A model generated the notes under the pieces. The model had not been told where the DNA came from and made no database searches. It saw only the letters and a program-made list of their open reading frames with translations. A stretch of DNA of 64,000 nucleotides from contig NZ_FORY01000009.1 in NCBI RefSeq assembly GCF_900114135.1, positions 93,619-157,618 of the forward strand, read 5' to 3'. The stretch comes from Celeribacter halophilus (GTDB taxonomy: Bacteria; Pseudomonadota; Alphaproteobacteria; Rhodobacterales; Rhodobacteraceae). Shown here in pieces: positions 49,639 to 59,477 of this stretch; position 1 is the first letter of the stretch, and each line of letters opens with the position of its first letter. The translations under genes and the position numbers were made by a program.

Positions 49639-50964
49639 TCAGTCACCGATTTTCGACAGACCTTTCAGAAGGTCGATCGCATAGGCCAGTTGGAAGTCCT
49701 CGTCGCGCAGTTTGGCGGCCTCTTCGGCCTCGGCGCGTTCTTCTTCGATCTTGGCACGTTCATCTTCGGTGAGGCTGTCATTGTCGAGGGCTCCGCGCAG
49801 ATCGGCTTCGGAACGGAACTTCGGTGTCTCTTCGGTCTCTTCGGCGACAGGCTGACGCGGCGGCTGTTCGACGATGATGTCGGGGGAGATGCCCAAAGCC
49901 TGAATGGAGCGGCCCGACGGCGTGTAATAGCGCGCGGTGGTCAGGCGCATGGCCCCGTCGGAACGCAGCGGCATAACCGTTTGCACGGAGCCTTTGCCGA
50001 AGGATTTCGTCCCGACAACCACAGCGCGGTGATGGTCTTGCAATGCGCCGGACACGATTTCGGAAGCCGACGCGGAGCCGCCATTGATCAGCACGACAAT
50101 CGGTTTGCCCTGTGCCAGATCGCCTTCGGTGGCGTTGACGCGGGTGCTTTCCTCGGGCGAACGTCCACGGGTGGAAACGATCTCTCCTTCGTCAAGGAAG
50201 GCGTCGGAAACCTTGATCGCCTGATCCAGCAAGCCGCCGGGGTTGTTGCGCAGATCGACGATGATGCCATCGACATTGTCGATGCCGCCGAGTTCTTCGA
50301 TACCTTCTTTCAGCCCGCTTTCGAGGTTCGGATAGGTCTGGTCGTTAAAGGTTGTGACGCGAAGCACGATGGAGTTGCCCTCAACTCGCGAACGCACGGC
50401 GGTGAGCTTGATCGTGTCGCGGATGATGGAGACATCGAAAGGATCATCGACGCCTTCGCGCACCACGGTGATCACGATTTCGGAGCCGACCGGCCCGCGC
50501 ATCATCTCGACGGTTTCATCCAAAGTCATGCCAAGGACGCTTTGTCCGTCCACAGCGGTGATATAATCGCCCGCTTCAATACCGGCAATATCGGCTGGGG
50601 TGCCGTCCATCGGTGCGACCACTTTGACGAAGCCTTCTTCCTGCGTGACCTCGATGCCGAGACCGCCGAAAGAGCCGGACGTCTGCACTCGCATGTCAGC
50701 GGCGTCTTGCGGAGAGAGGTAAGAGGAATGAGGATCGAGAGAAGAGAGCATGCCGTCAATGGCGGCCTCGATGAGCTCTTCGGAATCGACTTCCTCGACA
50801 TATTGCGCGCGGATGCGCTCGAACACGTCACCGAAGAGGTCGAGTTGTTCATAGACATTCGACGTTTTCTCCGCTTCTTGTGCCAAAAGCGGCCCGGCGA
50901 ACTGGGTCGAGATCAACGTTCCGGCCAGAATGCCAGCCACGCCAGCCATCATGTATTTCTTCAT
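49639..50964 (-). CDS. ctpA: C-terminal processing peptidase CtpA (S41 family)
   Basis: Periplasmic serine protease acting on cell-wall hydrolases and other exported proteins. The 441 residues have a signal sequence (MMAGVAGILAGTLIS), a PDZ domain (GGLGIEVTQEEGFVKVVAPMDGTPADIAGIEAGDYI) and the S41 catalytic centre with Ser in NGGSASASEIVSGALQD and Lys in GTKSFGKGSVQ. The C-terminus is rich in Glu. ATG 50964 follows GAGGAAAGAG. Downstream of envC, matching a functional tie with murein hydrolase control. Confidence 0.94.
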   Translation of the reverse strand: MKKYMMAGVAGILAGTLISTQFAGPLLAQEAEKTSNVYEQLDLFGDVFERIRAQYVEEVDSEELIEAAIDGMLSSLDPHSSYLSPQDAADMRVQTSGSFGGLGIEVTQEEGFVKVVAPMDGTPADIAGIEAGDYITAVDGQSVLGMTLDETVEMMRGPVGSEIVITVVREGVDDPFDVSIIRDTIKLTAVRSRVEGNSIVLRVTTFNDQTYPNLESGLKEGIEELGGIDNVDGIIVDLRNNPGGLLDQAIKVSDAFLDEGEIVSTRGRSPEESTRVNATEGDLAQGKPIVVLINGGSASASEIVSGALQDHHRAVVVGTKSFGKGSVQTVMPLRSDGAMRLTTARYYTPSGRSIQALGISPDIIVEQPPRQPVAEETEETPKFRSEADLRGALDNDSLTEDERAKIEEERAEAEEAAKLRDEDFQLAYAIDLLKGLSKIGD

Positions 50965-51005
50965 CTCTTTCCTCTTTCTCGGGCCCCTGCCGGCCCTTGA
51001 TCGTC

Positions 51006-52136
51006 TCAAAGCGGAGCGCCGGCGAACCAGTGTTCGGGGTTCACGGGCTGTCCGCCTTCTCTTACTTCTATATAAAGCGTCTCTGAAAGGCTCACGCCAG
51101 TGCCTTGTGTGGCATTCTCGACAAAGTCATCGAGATCTGGAGCAGCACCGCCCATAAGACCCACTGCCGTCCCTGCGGGCAGGACGGCTCCGATATCACC
51201 ATAGACCTCATCAAGCCCGGCCAGAATGAGCAAAACGTCATTTGCGGGTTCAAGGATGATCACGTTTCCGTAGTCGAGGAACGGGCCTTTGTAGCGCAGC
51301 GTCGCGGGCCAGGGGGTTGTCACAAGGGACAAAGGCCGCGCGGCCCAGAGCCAGCCGGGGCGTTTGACACCTGCCGCATCGGCTTCGTTGAAGTTTCTGA
51401 GCATACGGCCCGGCACGGGCATTGGCCATGATCCCTGCGCGCTTCCGAGGTCGGGCAGGGGGGAAATCCCGTCCACGACATCCATCACGGCAAGACCCGA
51501 TGCAAAGGCTTCGAGGGTCTCCGAACTGTCGATGAGTGTCTTGATCCGTTCGGGGGTGGTTGTGAAGCGTTGCGGCAGGTCGGTGCGGTCCGACATGGCT
51601 TGTGACAGTTCGGTGCGTGCCTGCTGCACCTCCTGCAAACCTTGGGAGAGCGTTTCGAGCGCCTCGTTTTGCAATTCCCGCAGGATTTGCACCTCTTCGA
51701 GACGCACGCGCATGTCCTCGACCTGAGCCTGAACGGTCGGCGCGACAGAGGCGACCAGCATTCCGGCGCGGGCCTGTCCAAGAGGACCGCTTGGGTGCAC
51801 CAGTGCTTCGGGGGAGGCATCGGGTTTCATTCCGACCAGAATACCGAGAAGCTGGGCATATTGCCCGCTTTCATCGGCAAACTCCCGCGACAGTTCGGCT
51901 TCGCGCAAGGAGACTTGCCGCAAGCCCGACCGCATTGCCTCAAGCCCTTCTTCATAGGCTTGCACGACACCGGTCAGGGCCTTCACCCGATCCGAGGCGG
52001 ATTGCGCGGCCTCCAAACGGCTATGTGCGTCATGGAATTGTGCAACCGCCGCTTCGGCCAGAGCCACAGGGCTTTCCTGCGCAAAGCCGGAACTGGCCAG
52101 AACGGCCATCGCAGTTGCCGCGATCAGAGCCTTCAT
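51006..52136 (-). CDS. EnvC-like murein hydrolase activator with degenerate LytM domain
   Basis: A 376-residue exported protein (signal cut after GFA). A long coiled coil (about residues 25-220) is followed by a LytM/M23-like domain (about 265-370, LRYKGPFLDYGNVIILEPANDVLLILAGLDEVYGDIGAVLPAGTAVGLMGG). The zinc ligands of active M23 peptidases are absent; no His is present where HxxxD and HxH are expected. It should therefore activate amidases at the division site rather than cut peptidoglycan. It starts four bases inside the end of gpmI. Confidence 0.85.
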   Translation of the reverse strand: MKALIAATAMAVLASSGFAQESPVALAEAAVAQFHDAHSRLEAAQSASDRVKALTGVVQAYEEGLEAMRSGLRQVSLREAELSREFADESGQYAQLLGILVGMKPDASPEALVHPSGPLGQARAGMLVASVAPTVQAQVEDMRVRLEEVQILRELQNEALETLSQGLQEVQQARTELSQAMSDRTDLPQRFTTTPERIKTLIDSSETLEAFASGLAVMDVVDGISPLPDLGSAQGSWPMPVPGRMLRNFNEADAAGVKRPGWLWAARPLSLVTTPWPATLRYKGPFLDYGNVIILEPANDVLLILAGLDEVYGDIGAVLPAGTAVGLMGGAAPDLDDFVENATQGTGVSLSETLYIEVREGGQPVNPEHWFAGAPL

Positions 52137-53659
52137 TTGATGATCAGACTTTCGCCGGTCATTTCCTTGGGCTGGGGCAGGTTCATCAGCTCAAGGATGG
52201 TCGGGGCGACATCCGCAAGCCGACCGCCATCGCGCAGCTTGGCCCCGTCAGGTCCGCCAAACAGGATCACCGGCACGGGATTTGTTGTATGCGCCGTATG
52301 CGGTCCGCCTGTGACAGGGTCTACCATCGTCTCGCAATTCCCGTGATCCGCGATCACCAGCATCGCGCCGCCGACCTTTTCGAGCTCTGCGACCACCTTG
52401 CCCAAACCGTCGTCGACAGCTTCGCAAGCGGCGATGGCGGCTTCAAGGATACCCGTGTGACCGACCATGTCGGGGTTGGCGAAATTGGTGACGATCAGAT
52501 CGTAACCCTCATCAATCGCCCAGACGAATTTCTCCGCCACTTCCGGTTCGCTCATCTCCGGTTGAAGATCATAGGTTGCCACTTTCGGAGATTGCGGCAT
52601 GAACCGGTCTTCGCCCTCTTCGGGGACTTCCTTGCCGCCATTGAGGAAGAAGGTCACATGCGGATATTTCTCCGTTTCGGCCAGCCGGAATTGTTTTAGT
52701 CCGTGTTTGGAAACCCATTCGCCAAGCGTGTTCTTCAGATCGCGTGGCGGGAAGGCGGTTTGCATATAGGCGTTGTGGCCTTTGGAATATTCCACCATGC
52801 CAAGCAGTTCCGAGTAATTCGGACGCGGGCCGGTGTCGAAATCCTTGAACCCCGGCTCCCCGATAGCGCGCAGGATCTCGCGGGCACGGTCGGCGCGGAA
52901 GTTGTTGCAGAAGAACCCGTCCCCATCCACGATCCCGTCGTAATCGCCAATAACGGTCGCGGTGATAAACTCGTCTGTGTCACTGCGCGCATAGGCGTTT
53001 TCCACTGCTTCATGCGCTGTGTTAGCACGTTCTACACCGACACCTTTGACAATCGCGTTATAGGCTTGGGAGACACGTTCCCAGCGGTTGTCACGGTCCA
53101 TAGCGTAATAGCGCCCGATCACCGTGCCGATGGTGGCGTATTCGGGCAGACGCGCCTCAAGCTCCGCGATGAAATCCGCTGCTGATTGTGGGGGTACGTC
53201 GCGCCCGTCTGTGATTGCATGGATGACCACCGGAACACCTTGGGCGATCACGGCTTTGGTCGCGGCCAGTGTGTGTTCGATATGGCCGTGGACTCCACCG
53301 TCGGAGATGAGCCCCATGAGATGTGCGGTGCCGCCCGCTTTTTTGACGTTCTTGGCGAAGCGCACAATTGCTTCATTGTCGAAGAAGGATCCGTCCTCGA
53401 TGGACAGATCAATCTGCCCCAGATCCATCGCCACAACACGTCCTGCACCGATATTGGTGTGCCCGACTTCGGAGTTGCCCATCTGCCCGCTCGGCAGTCC
53501 CACGTCAGGGCCGAAGGTGATCAGCGTGCTGTGCGGACATTCCGCCATCAACCGGTCAAAGGTGGGCGTCTTCGCAATGGCCGGTGCGTTCGCTTCCTTT
53601 GTCGGGCCGATGCCCCAACCATCGAGAATACACAGGACGACGGGTTTCGGTGTGGCCAT
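52133..53659 (-). CDS. gpmI: 2,3-bisphosphoglycerate-independent phosphoglycerate mutase
   Basis: Interconverts 3- and 2-phosphoglycerate in glycolysis and gluconeogenesis. The 508-residue alkaline-phosphatase-superfamily protein has the phosphorylated serine in QMGNSEVGHTNIGAGR, metal ligands in DGWGIG and in VIADHGNCE, and the FFCNNFRADRAREI block. The substrate, 3-phosphoglycerate, is also the precursor used by SerA elsewhere in the window. First gene of the run leading to envC, ctpA and rppH. Confidence 0.95.
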   Translation of the reverse strand: MATPKPVVLCILDGWGIGPTKEANAPAIAKTPTFDRLMAECPHSTLITFGPDVGLPSGQMGNSEVGHTNIGAGRVVAMDLGQIDLSIEDGSFFDNEAIVRFAKNVKKAGGTAHLMGLISDGGVHGHIEHTLAATKAVIAQGVPVVIHAITDGRDVPPQSAADFIAELEARLPEYATIGTVIGRYYAMDRDNRWERVSQAYNAIVKGVGVERANTAHEAVENAYARSDTDEFITATVIGDYDGIVDGDGFFCNNFRADRAREILRAIGEPGFKDFDTGPRPNYSELLGMVEYSKGHNAYMQTAFPPRDLKNTLGEWVSKHGLKQFRLAETEKYPHVTFFLNGGKEVPEEGEDRFMPQSPKVATYDLQPEMSEPEVAEKFVWAIDEGYDLIVTNFANPDMVGHTGILEAAIAACEAVDDGLGKVVAELEKVGGAMLVIADHGNCETMVDPVTGGPHTAHTTNPVPVILFGGPDGAKLRDGGRLADVAPTILELMNLPQPKEMTGESLIIK

Positions 53660-53809
53660 AGCGGGCTTCCTTCTGTGAAGAGCAAAGCAGTTGCACTCTA
53701 TCTAAAGCCTTTCACACTCGACTTGAAGCACAAGTTGATTGCGCAAGCGCCACGAGTTTAATGCGACTTGCGCACTTATTTGTGCTCCTTCGTGGTAAAA
53801 ATATTTAAA

Positions 53810-54280
53810 TCATGTCCGGTGATAGGGAGAACCGGCCAAAATGGAGGCGGCGCGGTATAGTTGTTCGCACAACATGGCGCGGGCCAGCATATGCGGCCAG
53901 ACCATCTTGCCCAGAGAAATGGAAAAATCTGCCTGCGCGCGCAGAGACGGATCAATTCCGTCCGCACCTCCGATGACAAACGCCACATCGGAGCGCCCCG
54001 CGTCGCGCCATTCGGCCAGTTTGCTGGCAAATTCCGGAGAGGACAAAAGCTTGCCGCGCTCATCCATAGTGACGAGAACGGCACCTTTTGGCAGGGCGCG
54101 TTGCAAGAGGGTGGCCTCGGCTTTCATGCCGCCACCCTTTTTGTCCTCAACCTCGGAGATGCTCAACGGCCCAAGACCTAAGGCCCGTCCGGTGCGGTCG
54201 AAGCGGGTGGTGTAATCGTCAATCAGAGACGCCTCGGGACCGGCACGCAGCCGGCCCACAGCGCAAATCTGCACTCGCAT
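53810..54280 (-). CDS. rlmH: 23S rRNA pseudouridine-1915 N3-methyltransferase RlmH
   Basis: SPOUT-class methyltransferase acting on helix 69 of 23S rRNA in the 70S ribosome. The 156 residues include FVIGGADGIDPSLRA (SAM-binding knot) and WPHMLARAMLCEQLYRAASILAGSPYHR, the family C-terminus. ATG 54280 overlaps the rsfS stop as TGATG. Confidence 0.95.
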   Translation of the reverse strand: MRVQICAVGRLRAGPEASLIDDYTTRFDRTGRALGLGPLSISEVEDKKGGGMKAEATLLQRALPKGAVLVTMDERGKLLSSPEFASKLAEWRDAGRSDVAFVIGGADGIDPSLRAQADFSISLGKMVWPHMLARAMLCEQLYRAASILAGSPYHRT

Positions 54281-54669
54281 CAGTTCTCGCTGGCTTTGCC
54301 CGCAAGCGCCGCTTTCGCGTCTTCCGGAGACATCCACATTTTTTCGAGCTGGTAGAAATCGCGCACTTCCGGACGGAAAATGTGGACGATCACATCACCC
54401 GCATCGATCAGCACCCAATCGCCTTGCTCTTTGCCCTCGACACGGGACAGGATACCGAACCGCTGTTTCAGCGTGTCGGACAGTTTTTCTGCCATAGCCG
54501 AAACCTGACGGGTCGAACGACCCGAACAAATGACCATATAATCGGCCACTTCGGATTTGCCCTGAAGGTCGATGGACACGATGTCTTCGGCTTTGTCTTG
54601 GTCAAGGGTCTTGGTGACGAAATCGAGCAATTGCTCGCCTCCGATCTGGTCCGGTATGGCTCCCGTCAT
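54280..54669 (-). CDS. rsfS: Ribosomal silencing factor RsfS
   Basis: Binds protein L14 and keeps ribosomal subunits apart under starvation. The 129 residues carry the RsfS core KAEDIVSIDLQGKSEVADYMVICSGRSTRQVSAMAEKL and GDWVLIDAGDVIVHIFRPEVRDFYQLEKMW. ATG 54669 was chosen because GGAGG lies five bases upstream; the open frame extends 45 codons further with no ribosome-binding site. Coupled to rlmH, as in most proteobacteria. Confidence 0.94.
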   Translation of the reverse strand: MTGAIPDQIGGEQLLDFVTKTLDQDKAEDIVSIDLQGKSEVADYMVICSGRSTRQVSAMAEKLSDTLKQRFGILSRVEGKEQGDWVLIDAGDVIVHIFRPEVRDFYQLEKMWMSPEDAKAALAGKASEN

Positions 54670-55074
54670 GGGCGCCTCCGGTGTTGCGGCATTCTCAGCC
54701 GCGCTCTGTACGTGAGACAGGACATAGTCCTCCTTGGGATACGCGCCGGTCCGCCCCGGCACTGGGCATGACACTAAGATAGCATTGCTTTGGTGAAATC
54801 TCAATGTTTAGGCCCTCGCCTTCGGTCCATTGCCTTTGCGAGACATGCACGAATAAGAGGATAGATGCGCATCTCCCTTGCGAGACGCGCGCACAGCCTA
54901 TATGTGACACCTTATGAAGCGCATGTTTGAGATCACGGACCGGGCCTGGTTGCCCTGGCGATTCTTCGGAGCGATGAACTCCGTCCTAGCCCGACTTTGA
55001 TGCGGGGTGTTTGGCGTGCACGGCGCGCCTGCTGACTTCATACAAATTCCACAGAACATCCACGGGAGAGCGAA
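54670..55074 (+). other. Divergent region between rsfS and leuC
   Basis: 405 bases without a certain gene; promoters for both directions must lie here. A 28-codon frame (54914-55000) ends 74 bases before leuC and contains two Trp, two consecutive Phe and three Leu codons. It lacks a Shine-Dalgarno, and no clear terminator/antiterminator pair follows. A short hairpin CGGAG/CTCCG lies within it. Confidence 0.4.
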
Positions 55075-56502
55075 ATGACCGCCCCGAAGACACTCTATGA
55101 TAAAATCTGGGACGCCCATGTTGTCCATGAGCAGGAAGATGGCACCTGCCTGCTTTATATTGATCGCCACCTCGTTCACGAAGTGACCTCACCGCAAGCC
55201 TTTGAAGGGCTGCGCCTTGCCGGTCGTGACGTGCGCGCGCCGGACAAGACCATTGCCGTGCCGGATCACAACGTGCCGACCACTCTGGATCGCGTGTCCG
55301 GCGTGATCGCCAACGAGGAAAGCCGTATTCAGGTTGATGCGCTCGACAAGAACGCCAAGGATTTCGGCATCCATTATTATCCGGTCTCTGACGTGCGTCA
55401 GGGGATCGTGCACATTGTCGGGCCGGAACAGGGCTGGACCCTGCCGGGTATGACGGTGGTCTGCGGCGACAGCCACACCGCCACCCACGGCGCGTTCGGT
55501 GCGCTGGCCCACGGCATCGGCACCTCCGAAGTCGAGCATGTTCTGGCCACGCAAACGCTGATCCAGAAGAAGTCCAAGAATATGAAGGTGGAGATCACCG
55601 GCAAGTTGAAGCCGGGCGTGACCGCCAAGGACATCACCCTTGCCGTGATCGGTGCAACGGGCACTGCTGGCGGCACGGGCTATGTCATCGAATATTGTGG
55701 TGAGGCGATCCGCGATCTTTCGATGGAAGGCCGTATGACCGTCTGTAACATGGCGATTGAAGGCGGCGCCCGTGCCGGTCTTATCGCGCCCGACGAAACC
55801 ACCTTTGAATATGTCAAAGGTCGTCCGCATGCACCGAAAGGCGCACAGTGGGAAGCGGCTCTGAACTGGTGGAAAACGCTCTATACCGACGAGGGTGCTC
55901 ATTTCGACAAGGTTGTGACGCTCAAGGGCGAAGACATCGAGCCCGTTGTCACATGGGGCACCTCGCCCGAGGATGTTCTGCCGATCACCGCGAATGTGCC
56001 TGATCCAGAGAGCTTCTCCGGTGGTAAGGTCGACGCGGCGAAACGTGCCATTGAATATATGGGCCTCACACCGGGTCAGAAACTCACCGATATCGAGATC
56101 GACACGGTCTTTATCGGGTCGTGCACCAATGGCCGGATCGAAGATCTGCGCGCTGCTGCCGAGATCCTCAAAGGCAAGAAGATCAAAGACGGTATGCGGG
56201 CCATGGTTGTGCCGGGTTCGGGTCTTGTGCGTGCACAGGCCGAGGAAGAAGGTCTTGCCGATATTTTCAAGGACGCCGGTTTCGAATGGCGTCTGGCGGG
56301 TTGTTCCATGTGTCTGGCCATGAACCCCGACCAACTGTCGGAAGGGGAGCGCTGCGCCTCGACTTCGAACCGCAACTTCGAAGGCCGTCAGGGCTATAAA
56401 GGGCGGACGCACCTTGTGTCTCCCGCGATGGCCGCTGCTGCTGCGATCACCGGTCATCTGACCGATGTGCGCGAGCTGATGACCGAAACCGAGACTGCTT
56501 GA
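55075..56502 (+). CDS. leuC: 3-isopropylmalate dehydratase large subunit
   Basis: 4Fe-4S aconitase-family subunit that isomerises 2- to 3-isopropylmalate in leucine synthesis. The 475 residues have the cluster cysteines in FIGSCTNGR and [11 protein letters not shown], with [23 protein letters not shown] and the C-terminal [11 protein letters not shown]. It is followed by leuD after 11 bases; leuB is 4 kb downstream. Confidence 0.97.
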   Translation: MTAPKTLYDKIWDAHVVHEQEDGTCLLYIDRHLVHEVTSPQAFEGLRLAGRDVRAPDKTIAVPDHNVPTTLDRVSGVIANEESRIQVDALDKNAKDFGIHYYPVSDVRQGIVHIVGPEQGWTLPGMTVVCGDSHTATHGAFGALAHGIGTSEVEHVLATQTLIQKKSKNMKVEITGKLKPGVTAKDITLAVIGATGTAGGTGYVIEYCGEAIRDLSMEGRMTVCNMAIEGGARAGLIAPDETTFEYVKGRPHAPKGAQWEAALNWWKTLYTDEGAHFDKVVTLKGEDIEPVVTWGTSPEDVLPITANVPDPESFSGGKVDAAKRAIEYMGLTPGQKLTDIEIDTVFIGSCTNGRIEDLRAAAEILKGKKIKDGMRAMVVPGSGLVRAQAEEEGLADIFKDAGFEWRLAGCSMCLAMNPDQLSEGERCASTSNRNFEGRQGYKGRTHLVSPAMAAAAAITGHLTDVRELMTETETA

Positions 56503-56513
56503 GGAGCCGCAAA

Positions 56514-57119
56514 ATGGAAAAGTTCGAAAAACTGACCGGCGTCGCGGCCCCTATGCCGCTCGTGAACATCGACACGGATATGATTATCCCGAAAGTGTTT
56601 CTGAAGACCATCAAGCGGTCGGGCCTTGGTGTGAATCTCTTTGACGAGATGCGTTATGACCGTCAGGGCAATGAAATCCCCGGTTTCGTGCTCAACAAAC
56701 CGCAATATCGCAACGCGGAAATCCTTGTGGCGGGTGACAACTTCGGTTGTGGTTCCTCGCGGGAACACGCGCCTTGGGCGATTGCCGACTTTGGCATCAA
56801 ATGCGTGATTTCCACCTCTTTTGCCGACATTTTCTACAACAACTGCTTCAAGAACGGCATCCTGCCGATCGTGATGCCGCAAGAGGTTGTGGATGTGTTG
56901 ATGGAGGATGCCGAAAAAGGCTCCAACGCCCGCATGACTGTGGATCTGGAAAATCAGGTCGTCACCACGTCGGACGGTCAGGAGTTCCCTTTCGAGGTGG
57001 ATGCGTTCAAGAAACATTGCCTGCTCGAAGGGTTGGACGACATCGGTCTGACGATGAACAACGTCAAAGACATTGATGCGTTTGAAAGCAAACTGGCTCA
57101 GGAACGTCCTTGGGTCTGA
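56514..57119 (+). CDS. leuD: 3-isopropylmalate dehydratase small subunit
   Basis: Completes the isopropylmalate isomerase with LeuC. The 201 residues show [18 protein letters not shown] at the N-terminus and the swivel-domain active-site block [20 protein letters not shown] 56514 follows GAGGAG from the leuC end. A terminator lies downstream. Confidence 0.97.
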   Translation: MEKFEKLTGVAAPMPLVNIDTDMIIPKVFLKTIKRSGLGVNLFDEMRYDRQGNEIPGFVLNKPQYRNAEILVAGDNFGCGSSREHAPWAIADFGIKCVISTSFADIFYNNCFKNGILPIVMPQEVVDVLMEDAEKGSNARMTVDLENQVVTTSDGQEFPFEVDAFKKHCLLEGLDDIGLTMNNVKDIDAFESKLAQERPWV

Positions 57120-57150
57120 GTTCGGACAGAGATTGACATGAATCGTGAAG

Positions 57151-57178
57151 CGGCGGCCATTGGTCGCCGTTTTCTTTT
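57151..57178 (+). terminator. Terminator after leuCD
   Basis: Eight-base-pair stem with one G-T wobble (57151-57158 with 57162-57169), three-base loop, followed by TTTTCTTTT. It ends the leuCD unit, so the next gene has its own promoter. Confidence 0.85.
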
Positions 57179-57223
57179 GGGGCGGCATGCCTATATCTAG
57201 GTTGAAACAGATAGGAGAGTGTC

Positions 57224-57742
57224 ATGACGAATTGGAAAACATGGGTTGGAATCGGTGTCCTGATGTTTCTCTTTGGCCTGCTTGCGCTGGGCAATGCGGT
57301 TGTGACCTCGCTTGCGATCACGATCATGCTGGGCTCGCTTTTCGCCATTGCCGGCGTGGCGCAGCTTTGGGCTGGATTTTCCGGTGTTGTGCATGACAAT
57401 CGGGTCTTTACGCTGATTTGGGGGCTGATCAGCCTGTTGATCGGCGTGAGCTTCATTGCCAATCCTTTGGAGGGCACTGTGTCGCTGACCATGCTGGTCA
57501 CAGGGTTTCTGCTCGCCTCCGGTGTGATCCGCCTGCTGATGGCGTGGCGGATGCGGGAGAGCCGGTTGTTTTGGGCGCTGCTGCTCTCCGGAGCCGTGAC
57601 GGTGCTTTTGGGGGGCTATATCCTCGCGAATTTCGCGGCTATTTCCCTGTCGCTTCTGGGTATTTTCTTTGGCATCGAGCTGTTGGTGGACGGGGCTGGC
57701 CTGATCGGGTTCGGGCTTTTCCTGCGCAACCATCGTTTGTGA
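57224..57742 (+). CDS. HdeD/DUF308-family membrane protein
   Basis: A 172-residue protein with six hydrophobic helices arranged in pairs, typical of the HdeD (DUF308) family: VGIGVLMFLFGLLALGNAV at the start and LIWGLISLLIGVSFIANP in the middle. HdeD is linked to acid resistance in enterics, but the family function is unclear. It sits alone between terminator-bounded units. Confidence 0.8.
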   Translation: MTNWKTWVGIGVLMFLFGLLALGNAVVTSLAITIMLGSLFAIAGVAQLWAGFSGVVHDNRVFTLIWGLISLLIGVSFIANPLEGTVSLTMLVTGFLLASGVIRLLMAWRMRESRLFWALLLSGAVTVLLGGYILANFAAISLSLLGIFFGIELLVDGAGLIGFGLFLRNHRL

Positions 57743-57779
57743 AAACGGCGACCCTTATGGGCCGCCGCCTCCGTAGGGC

Positions 57780-58019
57780 TTATTCCATCGCGGGAAGCAG
57801 GCCTTCGGACTGCGCCATAGCCAGTTCCTCGATGGTGACTTCGCCGCTTGCATCGGCGTCAATCAGGGCGAAGTTTTCTTCGGTCAGGTCGGGATAGACC
57901 ATCAGCATCTCTTCCATGGAGTAGGTGCCGTTTTCGTCACTATCCAGCAAGGTGGTCTGGGCAAACGTCGGAGCCGCGAAGAAGGTCAGAGCGCCGAGGG
58001 TCAGAGCAATAGGTTTCAT
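57780..58019 (-). CDS. Exported EF-hand protein
   Basis: A 79-residue protein with a signal peptide (MKPIALTLGALTFFAAPTFA). Two EF-hand loops follow, DSDENGTYSMEE and DADASGEVTIEE, each with acidic residues at positions 1, 3 and 12 and Gly at 6. The mature protein is therefore a periplasmic calcium-binding protein of about 59 residues. The partner is unknown. Convergent with the HdeD-like gene. Confidence 0.8.
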   Translation of the reverse strand: MKPIALTLGALTFFAAPTFAQTTLLDSDENGTYSMEEMLMVYPDLTEENFALIDADASGEVTIEELAMAQSEGLLPAME

Positions 58020-58541
58020 ATTGTGTGTCCTTTCATGTGTGATGCCCGTGAAGGGCGAATTGAAACGGCTATGAACCGTTGCCCTGAGAGATACAGCCCG
58101 CGCTCAAGGTCTCAAGAAGCTGAAAACAATAGAAAGATTTTGCGCATTTGCTCGCCGTAGCGGTGCGGAATGTCGCGCAATTTTGCGCGGGGGTTCGCAA
58201 ATAGGCGAGATTTCCCCGTCAATTCCGGCGGGAAAATGCCAGCCAGAGAGCGGTCGCATCGCCGCCATCTTGATATGCTCCGCTGCTTGGCTATGGCGCG
58301 CGACACCGATGTGATTTTTAGTCCTATGGGCTCAGGCGTGCCGTTTCTGACATGGCCCCGACTCGCGCATTGCAAGTCGTTTCGGGCCCGCCTCTTTTTC
58401 TGAAACGTGGCAGATACCTTGAAAAAACATGGAAATCAGGGCGCAATGATGCAATTTCGCACCGCTTCTTCCATGAAACCGCCCGATTTGCCCCGTTAAC
58501 CTTAACCAATCCTTGCTGCACAAGACGAAAGAAGGCAAAAG
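58020..58541 (+). other. Long intergenic region with a nested stem structure
   Basis: 522 bases without a supported gene; short frames on both strands look random. At 58342-58407 three stems nest: CGTTTC/GAAACG (58342-58347 with 58402-58407), GGCCC/GGGCC (58354-58358 with 5884-equivalent 58384-58388) and CGACT/AGTCG (58359-58363 with 58375-58379), with a CTTTTT run at 58394-58399. It could be a terminator or a small RNA. An inverted repeat AACGG/CCGTT lies near 58064-58080. Confidence 0.4.
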
Positions 58542-59477
58542 TTGGGCAATATTGAGGCAATCCGTCATATTTGGCGGGATCAAAATGGGAAAAGAGCGCG
58601 GCGTCGTATCGTGCTCAACCAGTTTGAAGGGAAATTGGCAGTGGTTCGTCGCGTGCTGGGAGCGCTTTTACGCGCATTTTTGGTGGTCCTGTTGGTCATC
58701 GTGCCGTCTATGCTTTTGCCAAGCGTGACCGCAGATACCGCACAGGTGATCGCCCTTGTCGCTTTTTTCGCGGCGGCATTGACCTTTTTTGAATATGTGT
58801 CGGTCTATCCGGGGCTTGTCGAATTTCGCGATGCGCCGCCGTTCAACCGCGTGCGCTTTGCCGCGTTGTTTGTCACGGTGCTGTTTTTGGCGTTGATTGT
58901 CCGCGGCACCTATAGCCCAACCATCGTGACCGAATTTATCAGAGCCATCGGAGCGCTGATCGGTTACGTCCTTGATTTCCCTTATTCGCCCGTCCGTCTG
59001 ATGGTCTTGGCCCTGCCTGCGGGCAGCTCTGCGCAAGAGATTGAACTGATGCGCGAGGCGGCGGGCTTGAGCTATCTTATTTCTCTTCTTTCTCTGGCGA
59101 TCTTCCTGATTGTTCTGGGCGTGCGACATTGGCCGTCCCGGTCCGGCTCTTTTAATGTCTGGATCAATCTTCCGACCTTTGACCCAACCGCAGGCGGCGA
59201 TGTGGTTAAGCGGTTGAAACGCGATGCACGGATCAATGTTGTGATCGGGTTTTTGCTGCCTTTCCTTATTCCTGTGGTCTTGAAAGCAGCCGCAAGCACG
59301 TTTGGCGCACTAAGCGTTGAAAGCGATCAATCCCTGATCTGGGCCGTTGCGGCGTGGGCCTTTCTGCCCTCGTCTCTGTTCATGCGCGGGATCGCGATGG
59401 GGCGGATTGCCTCGATGATCGCGGAAAAGCGGCGTCAAGCCTATGCGCGTGCCGAACTGGATCATGCGCCTGCGTAA
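58542..59477 (+). CDS. Hypothetical multi-pass membrane protein
   Basis: Not recognised. A 311-residue protein with a basic cytoplasmic start (HIWRDQNGKRARRRIV) and about seven hydrophobic segments, including FLVVLLVIVPSMLLPSV, VIALVAFFAAALTFFEYV and AALFVTVLFLALIV. The start is TTG at 58542, with GAAGG seven bases upstream; the first ATG would remove the basic region. Its TAA overlaps the ATG of the following exported phosphodiesterase-like gene (TAATG), so the two are coupled. Confidence 0.7.
   Translation: MGNIEAIRHIWRDQNGKRARRRIVLNQFEGKLAVVRRVLGALLRAFLVVLLVIVPSMLLPSVTADTAQVIALVAFFAAALTFFEYVSVYPGLVEFRDAPPFNRVRFAALFVTVLFLALIVRGTYSPTIVTEFIRAIGALIGYVLDFPYSPVRLMVLALPAGSSAQEIELMREAAGLSYLISLLSLAIFLIVLGVRHWPSRSGSFNVWINLPTFDPTAGGDVVKRLKRDARINVVIGFLLPFLIPVVLKAAASTFGALSVESDQSLIWAVAAWAFLPSSLFMRGIAMGRIASMIAEKRRQAYARAELDHAPA

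Noticed and set aside
49225..51000. A 591-codon plus-strand frame opposite rppH and ctpA
   Set aside because: Spans two unrelated real genes and the gap between them; no ribosome-binding site and no recognisable domain.
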